Part shown: positions 55,230 through 64,000 of the stretch, piece by piece
Numbering within the stretch: position 1 is the first letter of the stretch
How the letters are laid out: every line of letters begins with the position of its first letter
Assembly: GCA_007844125.1 (NCBI GenBank)
Contig: CM017558.1
Location: 52,573,334 to 52,637,333, forward strand
Origin: Sinonovacula constricta
Taxonomy: Eukaryota; Mollusca; Bivalvia; Cardiida; Solecurtidae
DNA: 64,000 nucleotides
Direction of reading: 5' to 3'
Translations under genes and position numbers: made by a program
The notes under the pieces: generated by a model
Told to the model about the DNA's origin: nothing
The model's database searches: none
The model's input: only the letters and a program-made list of their open reading frames with translations

Positions 55230-58200
55230 GTAAGTATGAGAAGAAAACAGTCGTGGGTAGTGGGGCCTATGTTTAGAATTGCCAACTTGTAACTTCTCAG
55301 CCCCTCACCACATGGGTGTGTTTAGAATTGCCAACTTGTAACTTTTCAGCCCTTCACCACATGGGTGTGTTTAGAATTGCCAACTTGTAACTTATCAGGC
55401 CCTCACCACATGGGTGTGTTTAGAATTGCCAACTTGTAACTTATCAGGCCCTCACCACATGGGTGTGTTTAGAATTGCCAACTTGTAACTCCTCAGACCC
55501 TCACCACATGGGTGTGTTTAGAATTGCCAACTTGTAACTTTTCAGCCCCTCACCACATGGGTGTGTTTAGAATTGCCAACTTGTAACTCCTCAGACCCAC
55601 ACCACATGGGTGTGTTTAGAATTGCCAACTTGTAACTCCTCAGACCCACACCACATGGGTGTGTTTAGAATTGCCAACTTGTAACTCCTCAGACCCACAC
55701 CACATGGGTGTGTTTAGAATTGCCAACTTGTAACTCCTCAGCCCCTCATCACATGGGTGTGTTTAGAATTGCCAACTTGTAACTTTTCAGCCCCTCACCA
55801 CATGGGTGTGTTTAGAATTGCCAACTTGTAACTTTTCAGCCCCTCACCACATGAGTGTGTTTAGAATTGCCAACTTGTAACCTATCAGGCCCTTACCACA
55901 TGGGTGTGTTTAGAATTGCCAACTTGTAAGGGGTTTGACTGCTGGTTGGGACAAAAGCATCGTCGGATACCCCCGGTTGATTCTATTACGTTACTCTCCA
56001 TTCATCACCCGTGGGCAAATTGCTGCTCATTTCGTCGTTTTGTTTACTATGAAATGCCGCAATCCGATTGGTTTGCTAAGAAAGTCCAGCGGATCTGCCA
56101 ACCAATCAAGTTTACGCTTACATACCACTTCGATGACCGATAATCGTGTAGCTAGGTCGTCCTGTAGTTTGCAACACCGGTTAAGTTTATTTACGCACAA
56201 ATTACACGCAACGTCACTGTCTTCATGGGCAAGGATACCGATTTCGTTTAAGACCGACGCGTATTTTGCAATACTTGCTGGAGTGCCCAAAGATCTGTAA
56301 GAACATCTGTCGCGGATCGCTGACAGACATACTTTACACTTGCGATGCGCTGTACCGGTCACCATGTTTACGTTCTCAGGTCACCGTATTGATCTTCCGA
56401 TTGAAGAGTATTTAATTTTGTAACCTATCATCTGATTGGATAATGTCTGTTCTGTTCTATTCAAACAAAACGACGAAATGAGTAGCAATTTGCCCACGGG
56501 TGATGAATGGAGAGTAACGTAATAGAATCAACCGGGGGTATCCGACGATGGGACAAAAGTTAAAATTTGGGGAGGTTTTCTTTTTCATTTTTGAGACCAA
56601 AGGCTCTAAGCATCTCCATGCTTTCTCATTTTGACCACAACTAATAATAATTATGGTTGTGAATTGTGAACTATTAAATAAAAAAAAATATTTCTTCAGC
56701 ATTTGAAGAGGGATATAATGTTGAAGACTGATCAGGGGCTTGAGCTGGAAGCAATCACAGTGTTTAGTCTATCCATTAACTACCTGAAGGAACATCTTTT
56801 AGCGACACTGGAAAAAAGGTTTGTATATTTCTGTTTTGCAAATATTTGAACTTCTGTTATTCTGTTTATAGTTAGAGCAAAAACATCTTTTTATTTAATT
56901 GTTAATTTTTCTGTTTGAAAATGTCTTGGTACATTAAGATTTAACCATAGCAAAAATAGTTCCAAATTTAAGAATTATATCTAAGCTTTTAGACTAGTGT
57001 ATATTTATAAAATGAACTCTTTCAAGCAGAAAGTTTTGTTAAAGAACAGAACATGTCTAAATCTGTAGTTACATAATATTTATTAATTTTGCTTAGCTGG
57101 GACACAGGCAAGAAATAAGTTAAACATGTGTATGTGTTTTGATGAAAGACTTCTTGAAGAACATTAATTCTCAAGTTTAAATGTATGCTTATCAACTGGA
57201 ATGGGGAGAGCTGTTTCTGTGCTTTCTGCCTTATAAAATAAAACTTAGTGATAATGCTGTATACAAGTAAATTGTAATGATGGTAAATACATGTAACTTT
57301 TTTTATTATGTAGTGGCCACGTTGTCCGTCCATCCATACCGTCCGTCTGTTCATCCCGCATTTGTGTCGGGCCCATAACTTTGTAATTTGAAGGCGCATT
57401 GTTAAAATTATTTGATACAAATGATCGTCATATCAAGACGACATGTTGCCTGCAAGATTTGGGTCGTTACCTTGAAGGTCAAGGTCACAGCATGACCTTG
57501 AAGCAAAATCATGTCCGGTCCATAACTGTGTTATTTATTGTTGGATTTCACAGAAATAATCACCATACCAAGAAGTATCACGTGCACAAGTAGGGTTGCT
57601 ACCTTGAAGGTCAAGGTCACACTGTGACCTTGAAGCAAAGTCATGTCCGGCCCATAACTTTGTTATTTGCATTCACATTTTAAAATTATTTTACAGAAAT
57701 GATCATAATATCGACAAATTAAAGGTCAAGGTCACAATGTGACCTTGAAGCAAAATCATGTCCAGCCAATGCAATTTTTAGTCTAACAGTCTACCTTATT
57801 AGATACAATGCACAATGAATTGTATTTCTTTAATGCTTTGCCATTGTTAGTATGACCAGTTCCCCAAGTTATCTCAGTGGTTGAAATAGCCATTCCCTTC
57901 AACCTTCATAGGTACAGGTTTGTTACAACAAACCGCTTTTATTACAAAATACCCATTTGGGGAGAATCACCCGTCTTGGAAGTTCTCTTGTTTTATTTGT
58001 AATTAAGAAAAATCTTCATTAATCAAATGAACTATGAATTAATTTTGTAAAATATACCAGTATGTGTCTTGATGGAAGTCTCTTATCCCTTGTTAGGCTA
58101 CATTTTTGTAAAGTCTTAGTAACTTGTTAGCACACTACTGGCATAGCATCATTGTGTCATAAAGAACAATGACTGAAGCAAAAAGCTGGTCAGACAGCCT

Positions 58201-60731
58201 TCATCAGGTTCTGGCTGATCTGGATTAACACTATTTGCCAAAGCCAGATCATGAAGTTGGAAGTAATTTAATGTCTAAGGTGTACTGGTTTTAACTTGCA
58301 GGGGTACAGGGGTCGTTAACAAGGACATTCAATGGGTCCTGACAGTACCTGCCATCTGGAATGACACCGCCAAACAGTTTATGAGGGAAGCTGCTGAAAA
58401 GGTATGTCATTGTCACCAGCAGCTGCATAAGCATCATCATAGACATAGAGATAACATAATGTTCAACACAAGCATCATCATATAATCATAAGCATCACTT
58501 TTCTTTCCCTCCTTTTCCTTAGCATTGTCACATAAGCATAATCATTGTGGGTATCTATGCTCTAGAGGCTGAAATGTTGGACACTGGGTTTGAGGGTCTT
58601 GGGTTCAAAGCCCAAACTGAATATAAGGTGCCATGGGCAAACTATTTACTGCACATAGCACCAGGTAGTTACTATTTGAGTATTGTTTCTCACTAGGTTG
58701 TGGGAAGTCAAAAGGAATTGGTATAAGTTGAAAGGCCTTGTTTCCTAAATGGATACAAAAAGATTTTAACAGCATCATCAACAGATTTCAGGCAAATATA
58801 TAAATATAATATCTGGACCCAGTTACTGTATCAGTAAATAATGAAGAGAACCATTCTAAGAAAATCAAATATGTTGTCATCAATCATGCTATCTTGACCT
58901 TTTCATTGAAACAAGCTTTTAGTTGAAATTTCCGAGAGGTTTTGATAAGGTTAAGAATAAACAATCTGCTTGTAAGCATCAGTTAATGCTTTGCATTATT
59001 TTTTTTTCACTTTTACAACTTTCTGTTTTTTAATTTTATTTCTGTTTTTACAACTTAGATAATTGCTAAACACAACATTTTAATTGCTTTTTGATCACAA
59101 CTTTTTTAATCTGTTTGCACCTAAAAGTAATGGATGAGTAATTTAACAACACCTTTGATCAAAGGGTATCCAAAGTTTATCTAAACTGCTCTAAATCTAG
59201 GGCTTATGATTTAAAATGCCTGTATAGTCACATTAAGCCAATTTCATTCCTTCTATTTTTTCTCTTTGACTCAATGACCATTACTTTTGAATCACTCAGA
59301 TTCAGAAAGAACATTTTTTTTATATTTCTTATTTTAATAAATGTTCATTAAGTAAATAGTGCCAAATTTTTTAACTTAATTGGAATCTAGTAATTCATAG
59401 ATTAAAAAGATGAAAATGAAGTGAAAGATAAATTTTGTATTTAGCTAGATTAACAAATATAGTGTTTAGAATTTTTTTGTATATTTCTTACAAAACATGT
59501 TGACCACCTGGGATGCCCCAAAGTCTCATCCCGACACACCCAAGAACAAACATCATGAATCTGGTCTGGGAGTTAACATGACCCTATCAGATCAGGCTAA
59601 AAATACCTTTGAGCTCCCTAAAAAGTTATGTAAAAATAAGCCTAGAAAGGCATTAAAATGGGTGATGATGAAGACCAATGTCACCGAAAAGACATGCATT
59701 TGTAACATTTTTCTCAATTCAGGTTGGGTATTTTCTTTATGTAGAGACAAGAGTATTAATCCTTTGACCACAAAATATGTATGTAAAATTCTGGAGCTAA
59801 TAATTCTGATATTTTATTATGATATTCTTTATGGTTGATATGAGCAGAGAAAGTTTTGTGTTCATGGTAATGGTGGCAGACTTAGTTATAATATATATAA
59901 CAATTAATTTAACAAAGTTAGTTAGAATTTTGGATCCCTCATTAATATGATGGTAATAATTGTAGGCAGGGATCAACAGGGACAACCTGATGATAGCCTT
60001 GGAACCCGAGGCTGCTTCTCTGTACTGCATGACCCTGAATATTGACAGCTTGGGTACTACACAAGCACAGAAGGGTCCAGTTTCACCAGGATTACCCATA
60101 GGCACCAAGTACATGGTCGTCGATGTCGGAGGTAAACCTTTACAGTTTTGGCATTTTTCATCCACTCATACTATCCTGCTGTCTTTACATGTATTTCCAT
60201 CTATTTGCATGGAACAATTTTAGAGAAAGTAACCTGTGATGATAGTGACATCTAACATAATGTTATATAACTATAGTGTAAAGGTGCAATGGCTATATTG
60301 TTGAGTAAAGGTCAAGGTTAATGGGCCCAGACCTAGTAGCATAATAGGACAATAGGAAGAGTGTTGACACCAGGTCTTGGGGTCTTGGGTTCAAACCGGG
60401 GATACCACATACCAGGGTCATAAAACCTTGTAGTAGCATAACAGCCTTGCTTATGATCATGCAGATATAAGTTAAATCAGACTTCAAAGTCATTTTCCCT
60501 TCCAATTAAATGAGCACAATAACAATAGCTATTTTGTCAATGCATATTTTAATAGCCCTTGAGCTAAACATTTCCATATTTTACCCATTGTTTAAGGTGG
60601 AACAGTAGATATAACAGTCCATGAACTTGTGAAGGCCAAAACACTGAAAGAGCTCAATTGGGCAAGTGGTGGAGCATGGGGAGGCACCCAGGTGGATGCT
60701 GCTTTCATCAATCTCATCAAGAAAATCATAG
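54893..60731 (+). CDS. HSPA12: Heat shock 70 kDa protein 12 (HSPA12A/B-like), partial, five internal exons
   Basis: Exons with matching phases: 54893-55229, 56700-56818, 58302-58401, 59966-60131, 60597-60731. Together they encode the first half of an HSPA12 ATPase domain. AAIDFGTTYSGYAFS is the first phosphate loop, TPTTLLLKPDKTFHAFGYEA and RRFKMMLFGQS follow, then WVLTVPAIWNDTAKQFMREA, then IALEPEAASLYC, a HSPA12 signature where ordinary Hsp70 differs. Last comes VVDVGGGTVDITVHE, the second phosphate motif, here completed across the 60131/60597 junction. HSPA12 proteins are atypical Hsp70s lacking the usual substrate-binding domain; the family is expanded in bivalves. There is no in-frame ATG in the first visible exon, so a 5' exon is missing, and the 3' half lies past the window. 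No stop or frameshift was seen. Confidence 0.92.
55271..55928. repeat. 49-bp tandem array, 13 units plus a partial, in HSPA12 intron
   Basis: GTTTAGAATTGCCAACTTGT begins each unit, at 55271 and every 49 bp to 55908. The rest of the unit is AACTCCTCAGCCCCTCACCA plus CATGGGTGT. Main variation lies in the centre (CTCCTCAGAC, CTTTTCAGCC, CTTATCAGGC). The array starts about 40 bp after the exon donor and is broken off abruptly near 55928. Confidence 0.96.
55958..56550 (-). mobile_element. Non-autonomous DNA transposon with 88-bp TIRs and 9-bp TSD
   Basis: The left end reads CATCGTCGGATACCCCCGGT inward. The right end is its inverted complement, matching for 88 bp with one mismatch (position 68). 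GGACAAAAG directly flanks both sides (55949-55957 and 56551-56559), a 9-bp target duplication. Long TIRs with a 9-bp duplication are usual for Mutator-like elements; Merlin-type (8-9 bp) is an alternative. There is no transposase. The interior carries an open minus-strand coding segment described separately. It sits in an HSPA12 intron, against the gene's orientation. Confidence 0.9.
56027..56365 (-). CDS. Zinc-finger-like (ZAD-like) open frame inside the transposon
   Basis: 112-aa open frame from ATG at 56365. Cys pairs CKVC and CNLC are separated by about 40 residues and followed by VNKLNRCCKLQDDL, which resembles the ZAD pattern (CxxC ... CxxC then K-L-x-x). The frame ends in the inner edge of the left inverted repeat. 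It may be a captured host exon or the N-terminal exon of the parent transposase. No donor-acceptor context was identified, so expression is uncertain. Identification rests on cysteine spacing only. Confidence 0.5.
   Translation of the reverse strand: MVTGTAHRKCKVCLSAIRDRCSYRSLGTPASIAKYASVLNEIGILAHEDSDVACNLCVNKLNRCCKLQDDLATRLSVIEVVCKRKLDWLADPLDFLSKPIGLRHFIVNKTTK
56700..56818 (+). CDS. HSPA12: HSPA12 exon, helical linker
   Basis: Acceptor TTCTTCAG|CAT, donor AAAAAG|GTTTGT, leaving two bases. Encodes HLKRDIMLKTDQGLELEAIT followed by VFSLSINYLKEHLLATLEKR, corresponding to the HSPA12 segment ending in 'ALQYFKEQALKEL'. Confidence 0.9.
57310..57765. repeat. Mollusc dispersed repeat with TCAAGGTCA palindromes (about three units)
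   Basis: Each unit contains AAGGTCAAGGTCACA, a TGACCTTGAAGCAAAATCAT segment and GTCCGGCCCATAACTTTG. Units start near 57470, 57605 and 57722. The GGTCACA...TGTGACC pair forms an imperfect palindrome. It lies in the second visible HSPA12 intron and has no coding content. Confidence 0.85.
58302..58401 (+). CDS. HSPA12: HSPA12 exon (TVPAIW motif)
   Basis: Acceptor ACTTGCAG|GGGTAC, donor GAAAAG|GTATGT. Encodes GTGVVNKDIQWVLTVPAIWN, then DTAKQFMREAAEK, closely matching HSPA12 '[21 protein letters not shown]'. The following intron (58402-59965) holds only repeats. Confidence 0.93.
58540..58770 (+). repeat. Degenerate tRNA-related SINE-like sequence
   Basis: GGTCTTGGGTTCAAAGCCCA carries a B box (GTTCAAAGC, 58603-58611) after a tRNA-like head. 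The A box is weak. A similar GGTCTTGGGTTCAAACC occurs at about 60380-60397. No target duplication was found. Confidence 0.5.
59966..60131 (+). CDS. HSPA12: HSPA12 exon (EPEAAS signature)
   Basis: Acceptor ATTGTAG|GCAGGG, donor TCGGAG|GTAAAC, leaving one base. Encodes AGINRDNLMIALEPEAASLY, a short linker, and GTKYMVVDVG, the start of the second phosphate motif. Confidence 0.93.
60330..60500 (+). repeat. Degenerate tRNA-related SINE-like sequence
   Basis: A-box match TAGCATAATAG (60337-60347) and B-box match GTTCAAACC (60389-60397), about 41 bp apart, resembling a tRNA head. The downstream part is not recognisable. It sits in an HSPA12 intron. Confidence 0.5.
60597..60731 (+). CDS. HSPA12: HSPA12 exon (second phosphate motif)
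   Basis: Acceptor TGTTTAAG|GTGGAA, donor ATAG|GTAGGG. The preceding exon's last G joins to make GGGTVDITVHELV. ASGGAWGGTQVDAAFINLI follows, corresponding to HSPA12 'ATGGPYGSLGVDYEFEKLL'. Confidence 0.93.
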
Positions 60732-62790
60732 GTAGGGAAACTAGGCAGTGTTTGTGTATGTCTTTGTACTGGTAATATATATAATACTAAAAATATGATA
60801 TTTGGATGCATCGTTCATTAACTTATTTAAGAAATCTTTGGCAAGAAAACCTATACTGAATGTTTACATCTTTGTATAGGTAATGCTATGGGTACTGTAG
60901 TATTCAGTGCTTGCAATTTGTGATTTTGTAAAATGCAATCTGAGTGACCCCATGAGTTAATATTTTATGCATTAAAGGTATACAATTCAGCAATTATAGT
61001 AGATTCTCATATTTTCAGCCCTTCTCGTACTTTCATTTCTTTTGCCAAATTACTACAAGATTTTACAAACATTCAAAACATCCTTATATATTTCAGAATT
61101 CTCTGAGAAATGGTGCTAAACATTACTTATTTATGAGTACAAATATACTAATTCTTTAGTTTCATATGCACGCATTTTCTTTGCCAATACAGCAGTAGGT
61201 TTGCACAGAAAATTGCAGATGATGAATTACTAACTTAAAATATTACTGGCAGAATTGCATTTATTGTGGAGGGGTACTGACTTTGAGAAGCTTATTGCAT
61301 ATTTGATATTATTGTGTTAAAGGGCTGAAAAGAGCGAACAACAGGCTAAAACACCATTAAGTGCACTACAGTTAACATATGAAGATCATATCCTGCAATG
61401 CATAACATTTGGTAAAACATTCATAATATTGCCATAGTTTATAGGTATAAAACAACTTTACTTAAACTCCAGAACACAAATAATTATTTATGTATTTCTT
61501 TTAACAAGAAATTTACTTATTTCTAACCCAAGCTGTTAACAAACATAAATGATTATACAATAAACGTACTAGAAACAGGTTACAAAGTGCCGAAGTTGCC
61601 CTGAATGTACAGGGGCTGATGGCGATGTCAAGTTTTGGTTGTTTTAAATGCAACAACATATTAATTGAATTGCCTGCATATTTCTTTGGTGCTTTCAGGC
61701 TTTGCTGTGGAAGCAAAATTGTTTCTCTCTGCTGCATTTTATGAATCAGAAGTGTGCCTATATATGTGATTCAAATGTCCTGGTGGCCCTTTCGACATCA
61801 GCTTCCAAATCCTTTGAGAATGTATACATGCTTACAAAGCTGTAGGGTCGCTTATGTAAAAGATAATTTAGATAAGTTTTTAATCTTCGCTAAAAAGAAC
61901 CTTGTACTGCAAAACACATTATGTTAACTTACAAAAATGCCAAAATAGGCAATTCTTTTGATGTTCTTAAATCTTTTTAACCACATTTTTAATTGATTTC
62001 TGTGATAGTAAATGATAATTTGATTACAAATTGCATGGCAGATTATCTCCCATGTTAGGAATGCTATAATATTAACAGTAGATTGTGAGCGAGTTTCCGA
62101 TTCATGTCATTGTTTGCTTAATCTCCTTTATTGTTACCATATTGTAAAATATTGATGCTTCCTCAAGGTATCATGATTTGGTATCATGGTCTTGAAAATT
62201 GTGATACATTGATGCATTGAAAATATCGCTCCAAATCTAGTGCACAAGGTGGACAGAACCTTTTTAAACATTGCAACATTTTATCAGCTTTAAGAGATTC
62301 GTTGTAATATAATTGTATATTGTATATATTGTTTCCAATTATACATCAGTTGTTACTACTTTTGATTGTTTTATTATGTCAAATGTATAGTAAGTAAACA
62401 AACCTGGTATAGAACACAATGACATTGTACTACTAGGATCACTATGTATTGTCTAATGAATTTGAATTAGAAAAAGTATCAGTGTCTTTGTAACCAATTT
62501 ATACAGAAGTGTCTAAAATACTAAATAAGTTCAAATGGATACAATTACTGGCTTTCTCAAAATGGAAACATTCCATTACCTTCTCAGAGATGGCGATATA
62601 TGAAAAAAAACACACCTTAAAATCTGAAAATTCCCATTCAAAAATCACACAAAACAATGTTAAAATAATTTAACACTATTTACAAAATATTATAAAAAAA
62701 GGTTACAGCAAAACTTTGTTTAGTTGAATAAATACTGATGCACTTCTTTTTCTTTTGACCTGTGCTCTTTACATTACTGTCAAAAACTAG
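60732..62790 (+). other. HSPA12 intron (continues past the window)
   Basis: AT-rich. No exon with HSPA12 similarity was found between 60732 and the window end, so the remaining exons lie downstream. Confidence 0.55.
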
Positions 62791-64000
62791 GGCAAAAAGT
62801 GAAATTTTAAGAAAAACTTGTGAACTTACTAGAGTCCACATTTATAGCCCAATCTTCAAACTTGGTCAGGATGTTTGTCTGCGTGAAATCTTGGGTAAGT
62901 TTGTAACTGGGTCACGTGGGCTCAAAACGTAGGTCACTATGTCAAATTTCAGATAAAGCTTGTGAGCACACTAGAGGCCCTGTTTATTGCCCAATTATCA
63001 CCAATCTTTATCACAATGTTTGTCTGCATAGAATCTTGGATGAGTTCATTATTGGGTCATGTGGGGTGAAAAAATGGGTCACTAGGTCAAATTTAAGAAA
63101 AAGATTATGAACACAAGAGGCTCCATTTATGGCCCAGTCTTCACCAAACTTGCTCAAAATGTTTGCCTGCATAAAATCTTGGATGAGTTTTTAACTGGGT
63201 CAGGTAGGGTCAAAAAGTAGGTCACTAGGTAAAATCTTAGAAAATGCTTGTGAACACACTAGAGGCCACATTTATTATGCCAAGACTTCACCAAACTAAG
63301 TCAGAGTGTTTGCCTGTCTGAAATCTTGGATGAATTCGTTATTAGGTCATGTTGGGTCAAAAAGTAGGTCATAGGTTTAATCTAAGAAAAAGCTTGTGAA
63401 TACACTAGAGGACACATTTATAGGCCAAACTTCACCAAACTTGGTCGGAATGTTTGTCTGCATGAAATCTTGGATCAATTCATTATTGGGTCACGTGGGG
63501 TCAAAAAGAAGGTCACTTTGTCAAATCTTAGAAAAACCTTGGAATACACTAGAGACCACCCTAATGGCCCAGTCTTCACTAAACATGGCCAGAATGTTTG
63601 CCTGAAAGAAATCTTGGGTGAGTTTTAACAAGGTCACGTGGAGTCAAAAACTAGGTCACTAGATCAAATTTTTTAAGAAAAAAAAACTTGTGATCATGCT
63701 AGGAGGCCACATTGATGGCCCAAACTTCACTAAACATGGTCAGAATGTTTGCCTGCAAGAAATCTTGGGTTAGTTTGTAACAAGATCAGGTGGGGTCAAA
63801 AACTAGCTCACTGGGTGAAATTTTAGAAAAACCTTGTGTAAATGCTAGGAGGCCAGATTTATAGCCCAATCTTCACCATACTTGGCCAGAATGTTTGCCA
63901 GTATGAAATCTTAGATATGTTTTGAAGTGGGTCATGTGGATTCAGTAGGGCACTAGGTAAAATTCTAGAAAATGTTATCAGCCCTGTGGCCACATTATTG
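62790..64000. repeat. ~146-bp tandem array, about eight units, reaching the window end
   Basis: The motif AATCTTGG (one copy AATCTTAG) marks the units at 62887, 63032, 63175, 63322, 63466, 63609, 63761 and 63907, spacings of 143-152 bp. Units share CACTAGAGGCCACATTTAT, CTTCACCAAACTTGGTCAGA and GGTCACTAGGTCAAAT. They are diverged from each other. The array extends beyond the window. Confidence 0.93.

Noticed and set aside
59497..59838. 113-aa open frame in an HSPA12 intron
   Set aside because: No similarity to HSPA12 or any family I know and no suitable splice context.

Overview
The window is AT-rich, intron-rich and crowded with repeats, which points to an animal nuclear genome. The most likely source is a bivalve mollusc. 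The evidence for that is an ANKRD10 orthologue, a multi-exon HSPA12-type gene, a Mab-21/cGAS-like gene (both of the last two families are expanded in bivalves), and dispersed repeats typical of molluscs (AAGGTCAAGGTCAC units, 'TTATGCCCCTTTT' units, and a tRNA-derived SINE with an ATCCC tail). I cannot name the species.

Layout. 0.7-15.8 kb, + strand: an apparently complete ANKRD10-like gene of seven coding exons. Exons 2 and 3 look like a duplicated pair of alternative ankyrin cassettes. The 8.1-kb fifth-to-sixth-exon intron carries a full-length SINE and a 49-bp minisatellite. 15.8-32.6 kb: gene desert holding a dead Tc1-type transposase (- strand), a ~0.4-kb direct duplication, an (AT)n tract, a G-rich tract and a dead mariner transposase (+ strand). 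32.7-34.4 kb, + strand: an intact single-exon Mab-21-domain nucleotidyltransferase (cGAS-like receptor family) with a hydrophobic C-terminal tail. 35-43 kb: short arrays (26-bp, 38-bp, CATC/ATC/GTC microsatellite) and degenerate dispersed repeats. 43.5-47.4 kb: a decayed DNA transposon of an uncharacterised invertebrate transposase-like family, flanked by GTCCCGTACGT-type motifs. 50.1-51.1 kb: a homogeneous 92-bp satellite. 54.9-60.7 kb, + strand: five internal exons of an HSPA12-like ATPase gene whose first exon was not found and whose 3' exons lie beyond the window. Its first visible intron holds a 49-bp array and a 593-bp transposon with 88-bp terminal inverted repeats and a 9-bp target duplication. 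62.8 kb to the end: a ~146-bp tandem array rich in AGGTCA half-sites.

The three host genes do not form an operon or an obvious pathway. ANKRD10 is probably a nuclear ankyrin protein, the Mab-21 protein a candidate innate immune sensor, and HSPA12 an atypical Hsp70 ATPase. The most testable new observations are the duplicated ankyrin cassette exons of ANKRD10, the histidine-rich pentapeptide repeat in its C-terminal exons, the transposon carrying an antisense zinc-finger-like exon, and the apparent birth of a minisatellite from a dispersed repeat that is also seen at 2.9 kb.
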